Below, piece by piece: positions 57,152-64,000 of a stretch of 64,000 bases of DNA. Below the pieces are notes generated by a model. The model searched no databases. It was not told the origin of the DNA and was given only the letters and a program-made list of their open reading frames with translations. Positions within the stretch are counted from its first letter, which is position 1. Each line of letters opens with the position of its first letter. A program made the position numbers and the translations under genes. Source of the stretch: Adiantum capillus-veneris (Eukaryota > Streptophyta > Polypodiopsida > Polypodiales > Pteridaceae). Location of the stretch: NCBI GenBank assembly GCA_014529385.2, contig CM043970.1:48501279-48565278 (forward strand), given 5' to 3'.

Positions 57152-57286
57152 TGTTGGATCAGGCCCTCACAACCACTTGACGGAAAAGTTGTGCACTACC
57201 AGAGGCTTTTTTAACACACCTCTCTAGATGGATTCATTGTATGCCCCACATACATGGGCACACATCTCTCACATGGTATCAGAGGC
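57152..57286 (+). mobile_element. Short LTR plus initiator-Met primer-binding site
   Basis: TGTTGGATCAGG ... ATCTCTCACA (122 bp, 57152-57273) is followed at once by TGGTATCAGAGGC, which matches the initiator-Met tRNA complement used by copia and TRIM elements. No second copy of the 122-bp LTR was found downstream, so it is a remnant. Confidence 0.55.
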
Positions 57287-59248
57287 GCTATTGGCCAGAT
57301 GGGTACCTCCTCATACACTTCGATATTGGAGGCGGGTAGATATGAGGGTATATCACAAGAAGATTGCATATCCCAGATGTGTCATCCATAGGTGGAGTTA
57401 GAAGAGCACTATATATGCCATTGTCTTGTTTATTATGCCCCTTTCGTATTTCTCTATATTGCTTCGACTCAATACAACTCTTGTGGCTCTACTCTGCATC
57501 TGCAGGCGGTAGAATATTAGAGAGAGAGCCCACAATTCATATTTAAAGGCCCGTGGCCCTCAAAAGCAGTTTACATGAAAAGCACATAGTTTAAAAGCAT
57601 CTGGTCTTTCAAAAGCTGGTGCTAATGTGTTGTCTGTACAATTTTCCACCTCCTCACGTGTCAATGCAATTCGTGGAAGTCCATACAGCCTACAACATTA
57701 GCAGTGTAAAACTCAAGCGTCTGTACACTGCCACATCATCATGTTTTTACGCAAGTCTTGAGTCTCTGTTTGTGCTTGCTTTATTTTATTAACTTGGGTC
57801 CCATTGGATGGAGTCCAATAAGTTGCCTGGGGTTAGGATTTTAAGCCTGACCTTTCGTTAGTACTTGGACCACTCGGTGAGGATCTGTGCAGTCTTGCAG
57901 CACAGGTACAAGCGGCGCACAATTATGCGTGCTGAAGTGTCGTACGTTGATTGGCAATCATTGCCATGCACGTTATGGGTGCTGACTTGTCAGACATCAA
58001 ACGGGCCTAGGCAAAAATTACGGTGAATAATTGCTAGTAGATCCACGGCTCTGATTGCATGCCCCGTGACCCTGAACCTTGACGGGAAGCAGCAGGAGCT
58101 GACTTCTACCACGACCCCTCTATGCTGACCGTATGTAATTTGCTTAAAACCTGCACGCTAGCCAATAAGTTACAGTTTAGAAGTCCTTCCATAATCTAAG
58201 CCCTATAACTGGAAAGGTTTGCTGCAAATTGCAATGTACCTACAATATTTTTTTCTCAATGCTAATGTGTGGAAATGCATACAGTGAGGATCTCCAATTA
58301 ATTGTGTTGTATATGCAATGGAATCCACCCACAGACATTGAACTTGTTTAATGATTGAACGACCATGAACCACTAAGCTTGTTAAAGATAAGCCAGCCTC
58401 TTGCTTAGGTCAGGTAGCTACACCAGTATTCTCTCGATTGTATCGCAAGTGTCACTGTAATTTTTCTACAGCCTGCAGACTGCGGGAGCAGAAATGGAAA
58501 CAATCCGCACCATTGAGTCACAAATTAGCAAGCAAAGTTATCTCTCACGGAAATAATTTGACTTCTTCAACTTTTGCCACCTTAAAACTAAAAGCTTAAC
58601 TGGTTATTACTCTATTGTCTTGTATGGATAGCTGGAAGAGATTTCCACAACAGAACATTTTGTGATTATGCAAGAGATGACATCGGGGAAGCCATGTAGA
58701 ACCATCCTTATCCTTCATGCTGGTGGTGGATGGTCGATGATATATACGTTTATATAGAGGTGATGATGACTGAAATGTGTGATCATAGCTAACATCTGCT
58801 CAAGTCTTTACATGCTCAAAAGTAATGCTTTTTCAAAATTCAATATAAAAATGCTTTAATACATCCTATTATAGTAAGAGACTTTTGTATGCATGTAATG
58901 TGTCCTCTGCACAACGGAACTCACTGCCAATCTCATAGTCCAATAGAAAAAATGCAATAAGATCAAATTTATGTTGTCCCAGTGGTGAGAACGACTCTCA
59001 TAGCTCCTATTACACAGCTTTCTGCCCTCCCACCCAACTTGGAAATCTTTAGTATGAAAGGAATTGCTTAAGAACAGCAGGATCAAAAATGTAGTGTTGC
59101 CAGTTTTTGAAAGAAGACCCTACGGAAGACCACTAAGCTCCTCTGGTGGATTATCATGAGCTTTTGAAGAGCCATGAAACTGCCTGAAAGTGGTCATTCT
59201 CAGTAACATGTGCAAATGATTTTTCTTCTTCTTTTTGATTGCATACCT
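57287..59248. other. Spacer upstream of the first recognised MSL exon
   Basis: No coding signal seen. If the MSL gene is complete, its N-terminal exon must lie here or further upstream, but I could not find it. Confidence 0.35.
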
Positions 59249-62200
59249 GTTCATGGAAATTGGGAGTGTCTCTTGTATGGATATCCAGACAGTTTTGCTC
59301 TTTGGCTTTGCTTGTAAGCACTCCTTGTCTATGTTGGTATCAAATAAATTTTTGGTCTGTGGTGTATAGATTCTTCTCCAAAACCTGTATGCGGAGGGAC
59401 ATCACTAATAAATTTTATGTTTTAAGCTGTTTGTGTCTTTGATAGAAAAACATTATCTGCTGAAGAAGAAAGTTCTCTACTTTGTGTATGGGTTGCGGCA
59501 TTCTGTTAAAAGCTGTATCTGGCTAGCTCTTGTTCTTGGAGTCTGGGAGGTGATATTTCAAGGGCACGAGGACACCCTAGCCGTCAACATAATGACAAGG
59601 GTCTGTTTTCTTTTAAGCGTGTCACTCTCGTGACATCCCTGTACTTGATCAAAATTGACCACTTCATGTCACAAAAGCTAGTTAAGGCTTTTTTTCTTTG
59701 TTCCTGTAGATACTCTGGTGTTTTTTTACGGCATCTGTTGCTTGGATGTTGAAGGTCTTGGTGGTGAAGATTGCTGCAAACAGTTTCCATCGCAAAGCAT
59801 ACTTTGACAGGATACAAGATTGCCTTTTTAATCAATATGTTTTAGAGAGGCTAGCTGGACCTCCATTGGTCATTTTGCAGAAGAGTTGGATTCAGACCGA
59901 ACAACCATCAACAAAAGAAAACACAAAACTGCTGCACAATCAGTCAAGGTTCAAACTGAACCAGATGCAAAGGCTCTTCCAAGAACGCAGTCTAAAAATG
60001 TCCATTCAGAAATGCCATTCGCAGATCAAACTTCTGGTTTGGGCCGCTCGGGTTAACTACCTTCTCGCTCAAAGTTTGCTACCATATGGCACAAGGGCTG
60101 CAAAAGATTGAACAGCTTGACAACACAACATCAACATGATATGCAGGATAATGCAAATTATACTGGACACTTTAATGAAGCAAGGGCTCCAAATAACATG
60201 CCAGAGGAGGCACTGCATCATAAATTTATAAACATAGGGCTCATGACACCTAAAGCAAGCACATCGATGCCAGTGTCAGACCGAAACACATCAGCCTCCT
60301 CAATTCCAACAAACTCAAGAACCTCAGATACAGTTCAACAAGAGAAATTACAAGGGCTAACCTCAGAGGTATATTTGCAATACTACAATTTTTTAAATAT
60401 ACCTTTCTTACTAATAAAGAGAGAAAAAAAGGGAAAGAAGGATGAAATAATAAGTAAAGACAGACTATATTAGTGTCTCTAAAAGGCCAAGGTGGCCGAT
60501 GAGACCAAAACGGTACATATACTAGATTTGTCTCTCATTCAAGAGAAAAGGAAAGGAAGCCTATAGACTAGAGGTTAATAAAATGCCTATCAAAAAGTAC
60601 TTCCATAATTCAGCATACACAAGGTACTTTTAAAATCCTCTTTCAGTAGGGTAATTCTCTCATGAAAAGATGTATCTCTGCATAGCTGAGATGCCTTGCC
60701 ATCTTCCTTGTGTGGTGCTGGATAATTAACTATGACCTGTTTATGATGTAGGTGTCTGGGCCGCCTCCTTGGTGAATGTGGGTGTCTTACCCGGCTGAGT
60801 GCCCCTGCTCTACCTAGAAAGACACCTCTCGATGTTGAGGGCCTTGATGATAGTAGTCTTGCTGATGTCTGAGTGATGATGAAGAAGTGCATTGTTGTGC
60901 TATTCTTGGATGGGCGTGGCTGGTCTGGTCTTTTCTCTCCTAGAGTGGCGGTCCAGCGTCTCGAAACTTCCAAGAGGAATTACCTCAAACATCTCTCATC
61001 CTGAACCTACCATAGGGTGCTGTACATCTGCCAATCTACTGCTTCTTCGTCTCGACTCTCTCTCTCTGTCTCCATACAGAGGCAGGTCACTACTTTTTAC
61101 CGAAAGATTACTTGGGGTGGCCCACCACAGGTTACCTAGTCATGCCTTCATTCGGGCATCCTTCTTGATCGAGCCATCCAGCTTGCAGCTCATGATGCCT
61201 GAGGATGTGAGGATCTTCACATCATAGATGAGGTCTACATCAGAGGCTATGGAGCGTCGTAGAGTGACATCGAGCATGCCCCCCAAGAGAGTTTCTCCAT
61301 TGTACACCTCATTAGACCTCCCCATATGTTTTGAGATGATGTATTATGTGATGGCGATGCTGATGATGATGATGTAGGGTAGGCTTACATACCCACCCAC
61401 TCTAGGTACCTGATTTTTATTTTGATGTTCCCCAGCCATTGTACTAGAGTCACAAAAGTATGTAACCTTTTGGTCTCATAGGTCATTTTGGCCTTTTGAA
61501 GGCGTTAATATAATGTTTTATTTCTCTATGGAGTATTCAGCCAGCCAGTCACTTCTAAATTTTTTTATAGTGAGTTGATGGGTTCAGCTGAGCATTGAGC
61601 CCATTCTGATTGTCTCTGTTATCTTCTGTTCTTGTCTTTCAAATGCCAATCAGTTATTCACTTGTCGGAGTGCCTTGTGAGACTTTGTGTACACTGCGCA
61701 CTGAGAGGCATCCACTAAGGTGCTACAAATCACACTTTTCCTTCTACCTGTGATTCCATAGGTTATGACATTTACATATGGAAAAGATATGCACTGCAAA
61801 ATCTAGGACGATGCTGACGATGAATCGGCTAATATCCTGTACAGGAAATCCATATAACTACTGCATTCTGGGTCATCCATTGAAGATATCCTCAGATAGA
61901 CATTACATTTCTGCCTTTTGCATTATCTTCATTTGGGGTTTTCACTCACCTTAAGGTCTCCCACTCATAATATACAATTCCACCAGAAAAAGAATGTGTG
62001 TATGCGTGTGTTTGAAACTCCTGAAATCTTAGTGTTCCTTTTTCAAATGCATGTTCTCTCTAAAACTAGAAACTTTAAACTTCCTGATCACTCTTAACAT
62101 TTCTGGGGACTGCGTTGAGAAACTTTTACACTTTATCTCGATTGTAGATGTACAAAACTAAAGCACCTGAAGCTTAAGAAATGTTTGATAACTTTTTTAT

Positions 62201-64000
62201 GCAGACAGTTTCAGTTTGGACACTGAAAAAGCTAATGAGGACAATTAGGAGTACAAATTTAAAGGCTTACTCGTCTATTTTGTCCCATGAGAAAGGTGAT
62301 GCAACAATAAATAGTGAGGTTCAAGCAAGAATTGCTGCAAAACAGGTATTTCTACTTTAAAGCATTTTTTGGATTCTACATTAACAATGTGCTTGCATGC
62401 GCTGCATGATTCCACCAAATCTTGATTTTTTAGTGCAGCTCCATTTGAAAAAATCCGATTTCATCCAAGGGGTGCAGCTGAGGCAACCAACTTAGTGCTG
62501 TGATAGAGAGTGGTAGGCAACGTTGTAAACATCTTTTTGTGGTTCTCTAGTGAACAATGTAGTCCAGAGTGCAGGTAATATACAAGGTCCTTTGAATACC
62601 GAGGATGATGCCTATGGCAGGTTGAAGCTCTTTGCAAGACTTCAAGTAGTTTTGTTCAGGGACAAGAAGCGAGGAGAGGATGTGCTTGGTCTTTCCGTAG
62701 ACATAGTTTTTTAATTAAAACTGTGTGGTCTTGCAAATAGTTTTGTTCAGGGACAAGAAGAGAGGAGAGGATGTGCTTGGTCTTTGCGTAGACATAGTTT
62801 TTAAATTAAAACTGTGTGTCACATGGGCTGATTTGCAATTTGTTTTTTCAGATAGGTGCAAGAAGTTGTAAATCTCTTTCTGGCTAGAAGCTCAATGATA
62901 GATATACATCCTAAGCTGTAAAATCCTCTCTGGCTACAAGCTCAATGATAGACATACCTGCTAAAGAATTACCAAAATACCCCTCAAGTTTGAACTAAAA
63001 ATTTAAAATGCCCAATATATCCTTGACATTTTCCAAAAACCCAATCTACCTTTCGTGATAATAGAAAACATGGCAAAAACGATAATCTTTTACAAGTTTC
63101 CATACAAAGCACTCTATTCAAACAGTTGAGCATGTCAAAATGTGGATTCTTGATGGTATTATGGAGTCAAGAGATCAAATAGCTTGATATTAACACACGG
63201 AAATGCTACATTTTTGGGTATGTGGGAGATTACTTTTGGCTAACAACTATCTAAATATGTGTTTATGCTTTTTTATATTCTCTTTGGGGAAATTGGAGCA
63301 ATTCCTTGTAAAAAAAGGCACAAATTTTGGGGGGTATTCAGGTAATTTTTCCAAGAATAAATATGTAGAAATGTCTGTGTTTGAGAGTTTTGTAAATGGC
63401 AATCTGTGACTCAATGGGATTCAAATGAAAGGAGACATTTTGAGGTGGCTTTTCATAATTTTATCAGTTAGAGTGGAGTTCTTGTCAAATAACATTTTGT
63501 TTCAAAATTACATGTGTCTAGGTTTTTAACAACATGGCTAAACATGGACAAAAGAGAATCACTCTCCAGAACTTCATCTATTTTTTACCAGAGGAGCACT
63601 TAGCCAGGGCTTTTGCCATGTTTGAAATGACAGAAAATGGAGAGATCACAAAAGAGTCATTCATAAAATGGGTCGTCAATGTTTATACAGAAAGAAGGGC
63701 CCTTTGTTTGACATTGAATGATAATAAAACAGTTGTGGAGAAGCTGCATAGACTGTTAAATGCGGTATGTATATGGCAACAAATCAAGGGGATTAACATA
63801 AAGAAGTTTCACAGGAGCAAGGATAATCTTAAGTAAACAAACCTTTTTTTTATCAGGTGCTTATAATGATCCTGATTCCAGTGTTTGTGTTGATACTTGG
63901 AGTTGAAACACCAAAAATACTAGTCTTTTTCACATCACTTGTCCTGCCCTCTGTATTCATGTTTGGAAACTCGGCAAAAAATGTGTTTGAGTCCTTGATT
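59249..64000 (+). CDS. MSL: MSL10-like mechanosensitive channel (partial)
   Basis: Spliced plasma-membrane MscS-like channel of the plant MSL4-10 group, which opens with membrane tension and releases anions. Exons I can support: up to 59313 (WKLGVSLVWISRQF, start not located); 59427-59600 (LIEKHYLLKKKVLYFVYGLR, then VKSCIWLALVLG); 59710-60368 (ILWCFFTASVAWML, then AYFDRIQDCLFNQYVLERL and GPPLV, then a variable region); 62205-62345 (VSVWTLKKLMRTIRS ... QARIAAKQ); 63522-63764 (LPEEHLARAFAMFEMTENGE, then IKWVVNVYTERRALCLTLND); 63857-64000 (ILGVETPKILVFF, then FMFGNSAKNVFESLI). All junctions are GT-AG and in phase 0. Within exon 59710-60368 the frame changes by one near 59875 and a TAA lies at 60054 in the new frame. 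The MscS pore and C-terminus lie beyond the window. Confidence 0.85.
60369..62204 (+). other. MSL intron, 1836 bp
   Basis: GT-AG intron. On the minus strand at 60590-61325 coding-like but broken sequence occurs (GETLLGGMLDVTLRRSIASD, YDVKILTSSGIMSCKLDGSI); I do not recognise its family. Confidence 0.55.
62648..62829. repeat. 91-bp tandem duplication in the MSL intron
   Basis: AGTTTTGTTCAGGGACAAGA starts at 62648 and 62739. Both copies run to about AATTAAAACTGTGTG and differ at only a few positions. Confidence 0.92.
62866..62963. repeat. 48-bp tandem duplication in the MSL intron
   Basis: Both copies contain TCTGGCTA(C/G)AAGCTCAATG and ATAGA(C/T)ATAC. It lies directly after the 91-bp duplication. 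Confidence 0.85.

Larger units (their letters stand above)
62346..63521 (+). other. MSL intron, 1176 bp
   Basis: GT-AG intron holding the tandem duplications annotated separately. No coding signal. Confidence 0.6.

Noticed and set aside
60590-61325. Possible virus-derived or retroelement fragment in the MSL intron
   Set aside because: Protein-like (TLRRSIASDVDLIYDVKILT) but I cannot match it to any family; reported only as unassigned intron content.

Overview
The window is nuclear DNA of a land plant with a large, repeat-rich genome. The evidence is a spliced plant-type MSL mechanosensitive-channel gene, a dirigent gene, Ty1/copia, Ty3/gypsy (Tat-like and chromovirus), LINE and hAT elements, GT-AG introns and very many dinucleotide microsatellites. 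A fern or other seed-free plant would fit, but nothing in the sequence proves it.

Layout: 1-4386 holds a decayed gypsy gag-protease and a decayed copia pol with its 3' LTR. 4387-6440 is microsatellite-rich spacer. 6440-8396 holds two LINE 3' fragments in tandem (minus strand). 8397-11149 holds a possible minus-strand LTR with a minisatellite, a gag-like start and a strong hairpin. 11150-19658 is a complete, young Tat-like Ty3/gypsy element with 1150-bp LTRs, a short target duplication, and an archaeal-type RNase H kept while the retroviral RNase H core is deleted. 19780-24620 is a decayed L1-type LINE (minus). 25395-27000 is a LINE scrap and a dense microsatellite cluster. 27868-28395 is an intact dirigent-like gene. 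30390-31735 is a broken P-loop ATPase gene (minus). 31876-34062 is a coding region of unknown family cut by a 1.3-kb transposon whose TTAA duplication can be read exactly. 34063-40409 is a decayed gypsy (minus), abutting a hAT/BED transposase fragment at 40410-41293 with a tandemly duplicated TATA promoter. 43638-46784 holds a chromovirus fragment and a separate 5' LTR plus primer-binding site. 48407-56200 is a degenerate endonuclease-type LINE, itself interrupted by a 1.65-kb insert. From about 59249 to the window end runs an MSL10-like gene.

The most notable object is the 5' end of the LINE at 48407. The first 71 nt fold by hand into the complete nested double-pseudoknot order of an HDV-like self-cleaving ribozyme (P1, P2, P3, a 7-nt L3, P4, and a C-U-A-A J4/2). 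It is followed by a long 5' leader with three copies of a hairpin-forming repeat. Second is the TTAA-flanked 1295-bp element at 32474-33768, whose removal with one TTAA restores continuous coding sequence.

The likely functional host genes are the dirigent gene and perhaps the MSL gene; the latter has an apparent frameshift and stop in one exon. Nearly everything else is mobile DNA at different stages of decay, often nested.
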